A stretch of DNA of 64,000 bases from Microvirga roseola (GTDB taxonomy: Bacteria > Pseudomonadota > Alphaproteobacteria > Rhizobiales > Beijerinckiaceae). The translations under genes were made by a program, and so were the position numbers. The DNA lies in contig NZ_JAJATX010000008.1 in the NCBI RefSeq assembly GCF_020866965.1, positions 62,001 through 126,000 of the forward strand. The letters are read 5' to 3'. Shown piece after piece: positions 45,522 through 54,633 of the stretch. Numbering within the stretch: the stretch's first letter is position 1; each line of letters starts with the position of its first letter. The notes beneath the pieces were generated by a model. That model saw nothing but the letters and a program-made list of their open reading frames with translations. It was not told the DNA's origin and ran no database searches.

Positions 45522-48500
45522 ATGAGACGATACGTCCTCCCGAATCTCGACGATCTCGACCTTGAGGCCCGCGATCTGGCGAAGGTCGCAGCACGCCGGG
45601 CGGGCCTGAGCCTCGAGGACTGGGCGGCCCGGATCCTCGCCGGGCAGGACGGCGCGGCCGAAACGCTCACCACGCGCGCCCGCCGGATCACGGCCGAGGA
45701 CCGGGAGGCGCTCATGGCGGCCGCCGCGGCCGAGAGCGAGCGCCGTTTCAGGGAGCGGCAGACCGAAGTCCGGATGCCGCGGGAGGCATCCAACACGCGC
45801 ACCGAGATCGCTCTCGAATCCATGGCGAGCTGGATGGAGCAGACCGAGGAGCGCCTGACCGAAACGGCCCGCGCCTCCGCCGATCACCGGGACCGGACGA
45901 CGGAAGCCCTGTCGCAGATCCTGTCCGCGGTGAAGGACCGCCTCGACACGGTCGAGCAGCGGACGGCTCCGGCCCGCATCGAGTTTCCGGTCCAGGACGC
46001 CCTCAAGGCGCTGGCTCCGCTCTCGGAGACCCTGGTCGGCCTTCGCTCTGACATGTCGCGCCTTGCCGAACGGCTGGAGCAGCCGGGCGCATCGAGCCCC
46101 GCGGTGGAGGGAATCCGTGCGGAGATCGAGCATCTGCGCTCCTCCATGGAGAGCCTCGCCACCCGCGAGGAGATCACCGCTCTCGACCATGCGGTGAAGG
46201 ACCTCGCCCGCGGCCTGGACAAAGGGCGCGCCAGCAAGGACCTCCTCACCCTCGCCTCCTCTGTCGCCGCCCTCTACCGGCAGGTCCAGACCCTCTCGGA
46301 GGAGCTGGCGGAGGGCATGCACCGGCGCCTCGGCGGTGAGATCGAAATTCTCCAGCGCAAGATCGACCGGATCGCCGAGACGGGCGTGGACCGCTCGGTG
46401 ATCGACTTCCTGAGCAGCCAGATCGTCGACATGCGCCACGACCTCGCCCAGAGAGCCGAGCCGCAGCAGATCGAGCGCCTGTCCGGCGAGATCGCAGCCC
46501 TCGGCGGGCAGATCGCGGAGTTGCGCGCGCATCAGGTCGGCAAGGCCGATTTCGCGGCCCTCAAGACCTCGCTCGAGAATGTCTGCACGGCGCTCGGCCG
46601 CACCGTCGCGGCGCAGGAAGCGAGCGACGTGCCCGAACAGCTCCAGTCCCTGAGCCAGCGCCTCGACGTTCTCGTGAGCCGTCCGGAGCCGGAGCCCGCC
46701 AATCTCGATCCTATCGCCATGCAGCTCGCGCTCCTGACCGAGCGGATGTCCGAGCTTTCCAGCAGCCGATTCGATCAGGCCGAAGCCCTGACCGAGATGA
46801 TCGGCCGCCTGTCCTCGCAGGTCCAGGATGTCGCATCCCGCGAGGCTCCCTCGCAGGAGCCCCTGTTCCGTCGCTTCGACCAGCTCGAGGAGGAAGTGCG
46901 GCAGGTCGGCCAGCGGATGGACACCTCCGCCCTCGAGCTCATGCTGCGCAATCTCGACGAAAAGCTCGACCGGGCTCCTGCCGGAACGGGCGCGCCCCTC
47001 CAGAAGGCCGTGGACGAGGCGGCGACCTATCTCAAGAGCCTGCAAGACGAGGCCTCGGGTCTGGCGGAGCGCACCGCCAGGGCCGTGCTCAAGGATATCG
47101 GGCCCAGCCTGCCGCATCCCGGCGACGTGGACGCCCTCAAGCAGGGCTTCGTCGAGCTGAAGGCTCTGCAGGCTCGCGCCGACAAGAAGACCCAGGAGAC
47201 CCTGCGCGCCGTTCACGGCGCGCTCGAAACGCTGATCGCCCGCTTCCCGGACCAGGGCGTCGCCCTGCGCCTCGCCGGGGCAGGCATCCACACGCAGCCG
47301 GAACGCGCGCCGGAGAAGCTTCCCTCGGCCGACCGTCTGGAAGCCGCCGTGCGCCGGCTTCATGCGGCCGCCCTGTCCCAGATGGAGGAGGTCTCCGCCT
47401 CCCTCGCAGCGGTCGACGCCACGGAGCCTCGCGTCGTTTCGATGACGAGCAGGGCGTCGCCCGGCCTCGAATCGCCTGCCGCGGCCTCCCCGCAGCAGGA
47501 GGCCGAACTCGGCAATCTGCGCGCGAGCTTCATCGCGGCGGCCCGCCGCGCCGCGCAGACCATCATACCGGACAGGTCCGAACCGGAACTGTCCGCGCCC
47601 GCGGATACGGGAGCCAACCTCCGTCATGAGGCCGGGCGCGGCCCGGCGGACGAAGCCGCGCTCCCGATGCCCTCTCTCCTCGAGCGTCTCCGCCGAACCC
47701 TGGACAGCCATCGCCGTCCCCTTCTCCTGGGGATCGCCCTCCTGATCCTTGCCGCCGGCACGGCGCAGGTCCTGCTGGCGGGAAGGCATGCGCCGTCCCT
47801 CACCGCGGCATCGCCCGACGTCGCGCCGGTCGAGACGGCAAACGCCGTCGGCACGTTGCCCCCTGCGGATGGGGCGGGCCTGTTCCGCGCCGTGAGCCTT
47901 TCCGAAACCGCCTCCCATTTTGCCCTTCCGGCTCAGGCGAAGTTCTTCATCGACCCCACCACGGTGGGCGTCATTCCGGAAGAGGCGCCCGCCGTCCTGA
48001 GGCAGGCGGCGCTCTCCGGCGATGCGGCGGCGCTCTACGCCATCGCCGCGCAGGCGGCCGAAGGGCGCGGGATCCCCCAGGACATGACCCTGGCCCTGCG
48101 GCTCTTCGAGCGGGCGGCCCAGGCCGGCCTGCCCCCGGCTCAGGAACGGCTCGCCATGATCTACGACAAGGGGGCGGGCGTTCCCCGGGACGCGAAGCTC
48201 GCCGCCACCTGGTACGAGCGCGCGGCCCAGGGCGGCAACATCCGCTCCATGCACAACCTCGCCACCCTGCTCGCCTCCGGCGCGCTCGGGAAGCCGGACT
48301 ACGCGGCGGCGATGCGCTGGTTCGGCGAGGCCGCCGCCGGAGGCTGGCGCGACAGCCAGTTCAACATGGGCGTGCTCCTGGCCCGCGGCGCCGGCGGGGT
48401 CAAGAACCTGGCCGAGGCTTTCACGTGGTTCGCGCTCGCGGCCCGGCAGGGCGATGCGGAAGCGGGCAAAAGGCGCGACGAGATCGCGGCGCGGCTCTCC

Positions 48501-48638
48501 GCCGCCGATCTCCGGACCGCCCAGGCGGCTCTGGAGCAATGGCGGGCGCGCACTGTGGACCCGGAGGCCAACGATATTCCGGTCTCGTCCCCAGGCCAGA
48601 CGGTGGCCCTGGATCGAACCGGAGCGGACAGGAGTTGA
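45522..48638 (+). CDS. Large coiled-coil membrane protein with Sel1 repeats (PodJ-like architecture)
   Basis: A 1,038-residue protein. After about 60 residues (LSLEDWAARILAG), residues 70 to 710 are predicted coiled coils rich in Glu, Arg, Leu and Ala. One membrane helix spans about 732-752 (LLLGIALLILAAGTAQVLLA). The C-terminal part contains Sel1-like repeats at about 837-986 (ALRLFERAAQAGLPPAQERLAM, shortened here to the repeat register). The arrangement (cytoplasmic coils, one helix, outside Sel1 repeats) resembles polar localisation factors such as PodJ, so a polarity or cell-envelope role is possible. It is not a sequence-proven PodJ. It starts near the divergent merR gene. Confidence 0.78.
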   Translation: MRRYVLPNLDDLDLEARDLAKVAARRAGLSLEDWAARILAGQDGAAETLTTRARRITAEDREALMAAAAAESERRFRERQTEVRMPREASNTRTEIALESMASWMEQTEERLTETARASADHRDRTTEALSQILSAVKDRLDTVEQRTAPARIEFPVQDALKALAPLSETLVGLRSDMSRLAERLEQPGASSPAVEGIRAEIEHLRSSMESLATREEITALDHAVKDLARGLDKGRASKDLLTLASSVAALYRQVQTLSEELAEGMHRRLGGEIEILQRKIDRIAETGVDRSVIDFLSSQIVDMRHDLAQRAEPQQIERLSGEIAALGGQIAELRAHQVGKADFAALKTSLENVCTALGRTVAAQEASDVPEQLQSLSQRLDVLVSRPEPEPANLDPIAMQLALLTERMSELSSSRFDQAEALTEMIGRLSSQVQDVASREAPSQEPLFRRFDQLEEEVRQVGQRMDTSALELMLRNLDEKLDRAPAGTGAPLQKAVDEAATYLKSLQDEASGLAERTARAVLKDIGPSLPHPGDVDALKQGFVELKALQARADKKTQETLRAVHGALETLIARFPDQGVALRLAGAGIHTQPERAPEKLPSADRLEAAVRRLHAAALSQMEEVSASLAAVDATEPRVVSMTSRASPGLESPAAASPQQEAELGNLRASFIAAARRAAQTIIPDRSEPELSAPADTGANLRHEAGRGPADEAALPMPSLLERLRRTLDSHRRPLLLGIALLILAAGTAQVLLAGRHAPSLTAASPDVAPVETANAVGTLPPADGAGLFRAVSLSETASHFALPAQAKFFIDPTTVGVIPEEAPAVLRQAALSGDAAALYAIAAQAAEGRGIPQDMTLALRLFERAAQAGLPPAQERLAMIYDKGAGVPRDAKLAATWYERAAQGGNIRSMHNLATLLASGALGKPDYAAAMRWFGEAAAGGWRDSQFNMGVLLARGAGGVKNLAEAFTWFALAARQGDAEAGKRRDEIAARLSAADLRTAQAALEQWRARTVDPEANDIPVSSPGQTVALDRTGADRS

Positions 48639-48741
48639 AACCACGGATGGCGGCTGTCACCTTCCGTTCATCAGGTGAGCCGTAAACCGCCTGACGATGT
48701 CCTAACAACAGGATGGCTGCGCCGGCCATAGGGGAACCGGG

Positions 48742-49671
48742 TTGCAAATCTATTTGCCTATCGCCGAAATGCCTGTGAGCGTACTTCTCATTCTGGGAAT
48801 GGGTGCGGCGGTCGGCTTCATATCGGGCCTCTTCGGCATTGGCGGCGGCTTTCTCATGACGCCGCTCCTGATCTTCATCGGCATTCCGCCGGCGGTCGCG
48901 GTCGCGACCCAGACCGCGCAGATCGTCGCCTCCTCCACCACCAGCGTCCTCGGGGCCCTGCGCCGCAGGGCGCTCGACATGAAACTCGGCGGGATCCTCG
49001 TCGCCGGAGGCTTCGTCGGCTCGGTGCTGGGCGTCTGGTTCTTCGCGGCGGCCCGGCGGGCGGGCCTGCTCGATCTCGTGATCGTCGTCTCCTACGTGAC
49101 GCTCTTCACCGTGGTCGGCAGCCTCATGCTGAAGGAGAGCATCCGGGAGTTCTGGACTAAGAGGAAAGGCGGCTCCGTGCGCCCGCGGCGCAGGGCCGGC
49201 GAGCACCCGCCCTATCTCGGCTGGCCGCTGCGCATGCGTTTCTACCGCTCGAAGCTCTACGTGAGCGTGATCCCGATCACGGGGCTCGCCCTCTTCGTCG
49301 GCTTCGCGGGCGCGCTGCTCGGCATCGGCGGCGGCTTCATCGTGGTCCCGGCGCTGCTCTACATCTTCCGGGTGCCGACCACCATCGTCGTGGGGACCTC
49401 CCAGTTCCAGATCGTCTGCACGACCATCGTCGCCCTGGTCCTGCACGCGGTGCAGAACCAGGCAGTGGACCTCGTTCTCGCCATCCTGCTCATCGTCGGC
49501 GGCGTCTTCGGAGCGCAGTTCGGCGCACGGGTCGGGCGTAACCTGAGGGCCGAACTCTTCCGTTTCCTGCTCGCGATCCTGCTGCTGGCCGTGGGCCTGC
49601 GCTTCGCGCTCGAACTCGTGGTTCGCCCGGAGGATCCCTTCACCGTCACGACGCAGGAGGTCCACCAGTGA
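48742..49671 (+). CDS. TauE/SafE family sulfite/sulfoacetate exporter-like permease
   Basis: A 309-residue inner-membrane transporter with two homologous halves, each with a glycine-rich helix: GLFGIGGGF in the first and ALLGIGGGF in the second. About eight helices are predicted, with a basic loop at 140-170. TauE proteins export sulfite or organosulfonates. The start is TTG 48742 (IYLPIAEMPV continues the family), supported by an AGGGGAACC stretch. It overlaps the next gene by GTGA, a coupling that often accompanies TIGR02186 proteins. Confidence 0.85.
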   Translation: MQIYLPIAEMPVSVLLILGMGAAVGFISGLFGIGGGFLMTPLLIFIGIPPAVAVATQTAQIVASSTTSVLGALRRRALDMKLGGILVAGGFVGSVLGVWFFAAARRAGLLDLVIVVSYVTLFTVVGSLMLKESIREFWTKRKGGSVRPRRRAGEHPPYLGWPLRMRFYRSKLYVSVIPITGLALFVGFAGALLGIGGGFIVVPALLYIFRVPTTIVVGTSQFQIVCTTIVALVLHAVQNQAVDLVLAILLIVGGVFGAQFGARVGRNLRAELFRFLLAILLLAVGLRFALELVVRPEDPFTVTTQEVHQ

Positions 49672-50429
49672 GAGCGCTGGGCCTTCTCCTGTTCTTCCTG
49701 TGCAGCATCACGGCCGCCTCGGCGGAGAACCTGATCATCACCCTGTCGAACCACCGGGTGCTGATCAGCTCCAATTATACCGGCACGTCGATCGCGGTGT
49801 TCGGCACCATCGAGCGGGATGCGCAGACGGTCGCCCGCAGCGCAGGCTACGACATCGTGGTCACCGTGCGCGGGCCGCTGCAGTTTCTCGTCGTGCGCGA
49901 GAAGGAGCAGTTCGGGCCGGTCTGGATCAACCAGGGTCAACAGAAATTTCCCATGGCCCCGGCCTACCTGAGCGTGCTGACCTCACGGCCCGTCGCGGAA
50001 ATGACGAGCATTCAGCTGCGCCAGCGGCAGAAGATCGGCCTGTGGGCCATCATCAACTCCCCCGATCTCACCAACGAGCGCAGCGGAGCGGACCAGCCCT
50101 TCCGCGAGGCCCTCTACCGCATCAGGTCGCAGGAGGGGCTCTATCTGGAGGATCCCCGGGGCGTCTCGTTCCTGACGCCCACGATCTTCCGCGCCAACAT
50201 CCCCCTGCCCGCCACCGCCCCTCCGGGCACGTACGACGTGGAGGTCACGCTGCTCGCGGACACGGTGATCCTCGACCGCGAGGTGACCCATTTCGAGCTG
50301 GTCAAGACCGGCTTCGAGCAGCAGGTAGGCGAGGTCGCCCGGGACTGGTCGGCCCTCTACGGCCTTGCAACCGCGCTCATCGCCATCCTCTTCGGCTGGG
50401 TCGCCAACGTCATCTTCAGGCGGGATTAA
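49668..50429 (+). CDS. TIGR02186 family protein (envelope, function unknown)
   Basis: A 253-residue protein of an alphaproteobacterial family. A Sec signal (residues 1-19, ending ASA-EN) precedes a beta-rich extracytoplasmic domain. A C-terminal membrane helix (ALIAILFGWVANVIF) anchors it. It starts at GTG 49668 within the stop of the TauE gene (GTGA), so the two are coupled. A role as a partner of the TauE-like exporter is inferred from this constant pairing. Confidence 0.82.
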   Translation: MRALGLLLFFLCSITAASAENLIITLSNHRVLISSNYTGTSIAVFGTIERDAQTVARSAGYDIVVTVRGPLQFLVVREKEQFGPVWINQGQQKFPMAPAYLSVLTSRPVAEMTSIQLRQRQKIGLWAIINSPDLTNERSGADQPFREALYRIRSQEGLYLEDPRGVSFLTPTIFRANIPLPATAPPGTYDVEVTLLADTVILDREVTHFELVKTGFEQQVGEVARDWSALYGLATALIAILFGWVANVIFRRD

Positions 50430-50447
50430 GAAGCCCTTGTCTGTCCG

Positions 50448-50549
50448 TGTCGTTCCCGGCCGGAGCGAAGCGGAGGGGAAGGGAATCCACCCGTCTGCGC
50501 CGCGCCAATGGGTCCCCTTCCCGGCCCTGACGGGCCGCCGGGGATGACA
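50448..50549. repeat. Palindromic repeat, family A, copy 2
   Basis: TGTCGTTCCCGGCCGGAGCG opens this copy, and CCGGGGATGACA closes it. It is 102 bp long and in the same orientation as copy 1. It fills the gap between TIGR02186 and the convergent pdeM gene and could serve as a bidirectional hairpin terminator. Confidence 0.85.
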
Positions 50550-50557
50550 ACAGGACC

Positions 50558-51259
50558 TCAATCCCGGCAGAGCATGGACTTCGCGATGGCGAAGATGCGC
50601 TCCGTGCCGATGAGGTGAGCGGTGAAGCCCTTCGGGAAAAGCGGCTTGAAGGCGGCGTCGCAGGCATTCAGCCCGCCCGCATAGGCGCCGAGCGCCGGCA
50701 TCACGCAGCGCACGCCATCGGTCACGAAGCAGCGCCGCCGGGTGGCGCGCCCGCGCATCACCACCTTGCCGACCGGGTGAAGGTGGCCTGCGATCTCCGC
50801 CTGCTCGCCGGCCGAAGGCTCGTGGCGCAGGGTCAGGCCGCCCAGCGCCATCTCCTCCACCACCTCGCCCCCGATGCTCTCCGGCAGGATGCGGTCGTGG
50901 TTGCCCGTGACCCAGATCCAGTCGCGCCCCTTCTGCACATCGGCGAGCGTGGCGCGCTCCTCGGTTCCGAGCCGGTCCGGCCCGCCGATGTCGTGGAAGC
51001 TGTCGCCCAGCGCGATGACGGTTTTCGGATCGAAGCGGAAAACCGCCTCGGAGAGGGCGACAAGCGTCTCGCGGGTATCGTAGGGCGGCAGCATCATGCC
51101 GCGCCTGGCGAAGGACGAGCCCTTCTCGAAATGGAGGTCCGCCACGAGCAGCGCGTCGTGCGCCGGCAGGACCATCGCCCCGGTGAGGTCGAGGATGGCC
51201 GCCTGACCGTTCAGGTCGATCTCGTAGGTTGTCTGTTTGTTCTTGAGCAAAGCCGTCAC
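50558..51259 (-). CDS. pdeM: Ligase-associated DNA damage response endonuclease PdeM
   Basis: A metallophosphoesterase of 233 residues in the ligase-associated DNA repair set. Calcineurin-like metal motifs occur in order: DLHFEKG (Asp41, His43), GDSFHD (about 84-89), GNHDR (about 118-122) and GHLHP (about 157). It starts with GTG 51259 inside the stop codon of the helicase gene (GTGA), so translation is coupled. Family members are called PdeM or P_estr_lig_assc. They are thought to trim DNA ends during repair. Confidence 0.92.
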   Translation of the reverse strand: MTALLKNKQTTYEIDLNGQAAILDLTGAMVLPAHDALLVADLHFEKGSSFARRGMMLPPYDTRETLVALSEAVFRFDPKTVIALGDSFHDIGGPDRLGTEERATLADVQKGRDWIWVTGNHDRILPESIGGEVVEEMALGGLTLRHEPSAGEQAEIAGHLHPVGKVVMRGRATRRRCFVTDGVRCVMPALGAYAGGLNACDAAFKPLFPKGFTAHLIGTERIFAIAKSMLCRD

Positions 51260-53943
51260 GCCAAAGCCTCGTCGAGAAGCGCCGCTTCCGCCTCGGCCAG
51301 AATCTCGTCCGCATCGTCGCTATAGACGCGCTCGCGGCCGATCTCCAGCATGACGGACACGCTTAAGGGAGAAACCCGGTCGAGCGGCTTGTGGATGATT
51401 CGCCCCCGGATGCGCTCCAACATCATGCCGAGGCGCCTCACGTCGAGGAGTCCCGTTGCCGCATCCGCCCGCGCCGCCCGCAGCAGCACATGGTCGGGCT
51501 CGTGCTTGCGCAGCACGTCATAGACGAGATCGGTGGAGATCGTGACCTGACGGCCGGTCTTCTTCTCTCCGGGAAAGCGGCGCTCGATGAGGCCCGCGAT
51601 CACGGCGCATTGGCGGAAGGTGCGCTTCATGAGGGCGGATTCCGCGAGCCAGTCCTCCAGGTCGTCGCCCAGCATGTCCTCGGAGAAAAGCTCATCCAGG
51701 AAGCCCGCATCGCGCGCCGCCTTTGCGGCGATGTCGCCCGAGGCATAGACTGCGATGCCGTAGTCGTTCGCCACGAAGCCGAGGGGCTTGATCCGCGCGC
51801 GCTCCAGGCGGCGGGTGAGCAGCATGCCCAGCGTCTGGTGCGCGAGCCTGCCCTCGAAGGGAAAGCAGGTCATGTAGAAGCGGTTGCCGCGCGGAAACGT
51901 CTCGACCAGCAGATCGCGCGGCCCCGGCACGACAGAGCGCCGCCGCTGCTGCAGGAGCCATTCCGTCATCTGCGGCGGCAGCCGGTCCCACTCGAAGGGA
52001 TCGGCGAGGATGGCGCGCACGCGGGCGGCGAGAAAGGTCGAGAGAGGAAACTTCCCGCCCTCGTAGGACGGGATCATCGGATCGGTTCCGGCGCCGGCCC
52101 GCGTCGCCAGCACCTCGTCCTCGGCGATGCCCTCGAAACGCAGGACCTCGCCTGCAAACAGGAAGGTGTCGCCGGGCGTGAGCGTCTCCGCGAAATACTC
52201 CTCGATCTCGCCGAGGATGCGTCCGCGCGGCAGCACGGTGCCCGGCCGCGAGCGCATGGACCTGCCGAGCCGCACCTTGATCATGCTCGACTCGACAATG
52301 GTGCCGACATTCAGCCGGTACTGCTGCGCGACCTTCGCATCGCGCACGCGCCACAGCCCGTCCTGCCCCCTCACGATCTTGGCGAAGCGCTCGTAGGCGC
52401 GAAGGGCATAACCGCCGGTGGCGACGAAGGCGACGCAGGCCTCGAAGTCTTCCCAGGTGAGTTGCGCGTAAGGCGCGGCGGAGCGGACCTCCTCGTAAAG
52501 CTCTTCGAGCCTGAACGGCTCGGCGCAGGCCATGCCGAGGATGTGCTGGCAGAGCACGTCGAGCGCGCCGATGCGCGCGTCCGGCGTATCCTGCGCCGCC
52601 TCGTGCACAGCATCCAAGGCCGCGCGGCATTCGAGAATCTCGAAGCGGTTGGCAGGAACGAGATAGGCCTCCGACGGCTCGTCCATGCGATGGTTCGAGC
52701 GGCCGATGCGCTGCATGATGCGCGAGGCTCCCTTGGGCGCGCCCACATTCACCACGAGGTCCACATCGCCCCAGTCGATGCCCAAATCGAGGGTCGCGGT
52801 GCAGACCACGGCCTTCAGCTTTCCCGCCGCCATCGCCTCCTCGACCCGGCGGCGCTGCGCCACGTCGAGAGAGCCGTGATGGAGCGCGATGGCGAGTCCG
52901 TCGTCATTGAGCCTCCAGAGTTCCTGGAAGGTGTATTCCGCCTGCAGCCGCGTATTGACGAAGACGAGCGTGGTCTTGTGCGCGCGGATGAGTTCATAGA
53001 TCGCGGGCATCGAGAGAGAAGCCGTGTGTCCCGCAAGCGGCAGGCGCTCCTCGAGTTCGAGCATGCGGATGTCGGGCTGCGCCCCGCCCTCGGCGACGAC
53101 GAGATCGGCCATCGGCATTTCCCCTCCCCCCTGCGGGGAGGGGCCAGGGGTGGGGGGGGTTCGGCGGGGCGAGCGTTCAACCGACTTTGGCGCTGTACCG
53201 GCGTTTGCGTTCGCTGGGTGGCCTGCAGAGCTTCGACTTTCCGACCCCCACCCTTTATCCCTCCCCGCAAGGGGGAGGGAATTCGCGGAAAGCTGCCCCG
53301 CCAGATACCTCCTCAGCTCGTCCGGCTCGCGCACGGTCGCGGACAGGCCCACGGCGGCGGCCTCCGGCGCAAGCGTCATCAGCCGCGCGAGACCGAGTGA
53401 CAGGAGGTCCCCGCGCTTCGACGTGACCAACGAATGCAGCTCGTCGAGCACTACCCGCCGCAGATTTTGGAAGAACTCCCGCGCCTCAGGATGGGCGAGC
53501 AGCAACGCCAGCTGCTCCGGCGTGGTGAGCAGGATATCCGGCGGCCGCTCGATCTGCCGCGCGCGCTTGTGCGAGGGCGTGTCGCCGGTGCGCGTCTCAA
53601 TGCGGATGGGAAGCCCCATCTCCGCGACGGGCCGCTCAAGATTGCGGGCGATGTCCGTGGCGAGCGCCTTCAGGGGGGAGATGTAGAGCGTGTGCAGGCC
53701 CTGCTTTTCCTGGCTCTTTTGCTTGCTCTTTCCCTTGCCCCCTGCCCTGTCCGCCAGCTCCACCAGGCTCGGCAGGAACCCCGCCAGCGTCTTGCCCGCC
53801 CCCGTGGGCGCGACGAGCAGCACGGAGCGGCCCTCCTTCGCCTTAGCGAGCAGATCGAGCTGATGCGCCCTCGGCGTCCAGCCGCGGCCTGCGAACCAGT
53901 CACGGAAGGTCTTGGGGAGAAGGGATGGGGAGGCTTTCGGCAT
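51256..53943 (-). CDS. Ligase-associated DNA damage response DEXH box helicase, with in-frame repeat insertion
   Basis: A superfamily 2 DNA helicase of the Lhr type, 895 residues. It has Walker A APTGAGKT (about 45-52), DELH, LSAT motif III, and second-half motifs with FVNTRLQAE, HHGSLD, VVCTATLDLGID and QRIGRSNHR; a winged/DUF4031-like C-terminal part follows. Residues about 220-276 are a palindromic repeat translated in frame, in a loop after LSATVREPDELRRYLAG. Relatives have only a short loop there. The ATG at 53943 (MPKASP) matches family starts; 53982 is possible. The protein is coupled with pdeM. The full system also needs the exonuclease and ligase encoded 3.2 kb away on the other strand. 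Confidence 0.9.
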   Translation of the reverse strand: MPKASPSLLPKTFRDWFAGRGWTPRAHQLDLLAKAKEGRSVLLVAPTGAGKTLAGFLPSLVELADRAGGKGKSKQKSQEKQGLHTLYISPLKALATDIARNLERPVAEMGLPIRIETRTGDTPSHKRARQIERPPDILLTTPEQLALLLAHPEAREFFQNLRRVVLDELHSLVTSKRGDLLSLGLARLMTLAPEAAAVGLSATVREPDELRRYLAGQLSANSLPLAGRDKGWGSESRSSAGHPANANAGTAPKSVERSPRRTPPTPGPSPQGGGEMPMADLVVAEGGAQPDIRMLELEERLPLAGHTASLSMPAIYELIRAHKTTLVFVNTRLQAEYTFQELWRLNDDGLAIALHHGSLDVAQRRRVEEAMAAGKLKAVVCTATLDLGIDWGDVDLVVNVGAPKGASRIMQRIGRSNHRMDEPSEAYLVPANRFEILECRAALDAVHEAAQDTPDARIGALDVLCQHILGMACAEPFRLEELYEEVRSAAPYAQLTWEDFEACVAFVATGGYALRAYERFAKIVRGQDGLWRVRDAKVAQQYRLNVGTIVESSMIKVRLGRSMRSRPGTVLPRGRILGEIEEYFAETLTPGDTFLFAGEVLRFEGIAEDEVLATRAGAGTDPMIPSYEGGKFPLSTFLAARVRAILADPFEWDRLPPQMTEWLLQQRRRSVVPGPRDLLVETFPRGNRFYMTCFPFEGRLAHQTLGMLLTRRLERARIKPLGFVANDYGIAVYASGDIAAKAARDAGFLDELFSEDMLGDDLEDWLAESALMKRTFRQCAVIAGLIERRFPGEKKTGRQVTISTDLVYDVLRKHEPDHVLLRAARADAATGLLDVRRLGMMLERIRGRIIHKPLDRVSPLSVSVMLEIGRERVYSDDADEILAEAEAALLDEALA
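53116..53284. repeat. Palindromic repeat, family B, copy 1, inside the helicase gene
   Basis: Two mirrored hairpin arms of CTCCCCCTTGCGGGGAG type flank a variable middle. In helicase-sense orientation it begins CCCTCCCCCTTGCGGGGAGG and ends with CGCAGGGGGGAGGGG. It keeps the helicase frame open and encodes about 56 extra residues. Confidence 0.8.
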
Positions 53944-54060
53944 GCAGAGCCGAAGATAGGACGCCCTCGGCGACTTAGCCATGGCAGAGGACGCACCCTG
54001 CAATCGGCCAGCTTGACCTTGTGCCCCCCTTCCCCTTTGCTGGCCCGGGAGGACAGGCCT

Positions 54061-54545
54061 GTGAGCTACCACATCCGAACGGCCCGGCGGGACGAGCTGG
54101 AAGAGATTGGCCGGCTCTATCACGCCGTCTGGCTCGAAACGCAGGCTCCCCTCCAGCCCCGCAGCGTCGCCGAATACCGGAACGAGGCCTTCTTCATCGC
54201 CCGGGTTCGCCGCCTCCCCTCTTCGCCCCTCGTCGCAGTCTCACAGAATGCAATCCTCGGCTTTTCCGCATGGAGCGGCAACTATCTCGGCCAGCTCTAC
54301 GTGCTGCCGGAAGGACGCTCCCTCGGCCTCGGGCGCTCGCTCCTGCAGGAAAGCGAGAACGCCATGCGCGCCTCAGGCTCGGACTGCGCCTCCCTCCATT
54401 GCTGGTCGGCAACGACAGGGGCCGCTCCTTCTATGAGCGGAGCGGCTGGCGGGTTTCGTCCACCCTCACGGAGGAGGCCGAGACCCTGAACGGCCCGGTT
54501 CCGGTGGCATGCTGGGAAATGACGAAGGACCTGCGCGCCGCCTGA
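54061..54545 (+). pseudogene. GNAT family N-acetyltransferase, frameshifted
   Basis: The gene starts at GTG 54061 after GGGAGGACAGG. It encodes a GNAT fold (IRTARRDELEEIGRLYHAVW, then LYVLPEGRSLGLGRSLLQ, the acetyl-CoA motif A). After SDCASLHC at about 54399-54402 the frame must slip back one base to give VGNDRGRSFYERSGW, the last GNAT motif, ending at 54545. With one added base in the GC of ATTGCTGG, a protein of 161 residues is restored. Without it the protein loses part of its CoA site. The substrate is unknown. It may be a pseudogene or a sequencing error. Confidence 0.82.
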
Positions 54546-54633
54546 CAGGGGACGAGCCTCGGCCCGCTTGCCATCCGGCCGGGATCGTTTCAGCTTGGCC
54601 TCAACGCCACCACGACAACAAGGGCTTGCCACC

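Noticed and set aside
45378-48644. A 1,088-codon open frame on the minus strand, opposite the coiled-coil/Sel1 gene
   Set aside because: It mirrors the plus-strand codon pattern of a GC-rich gene, has no family features or ribosome site, and the plus-strand protein has clear domains.
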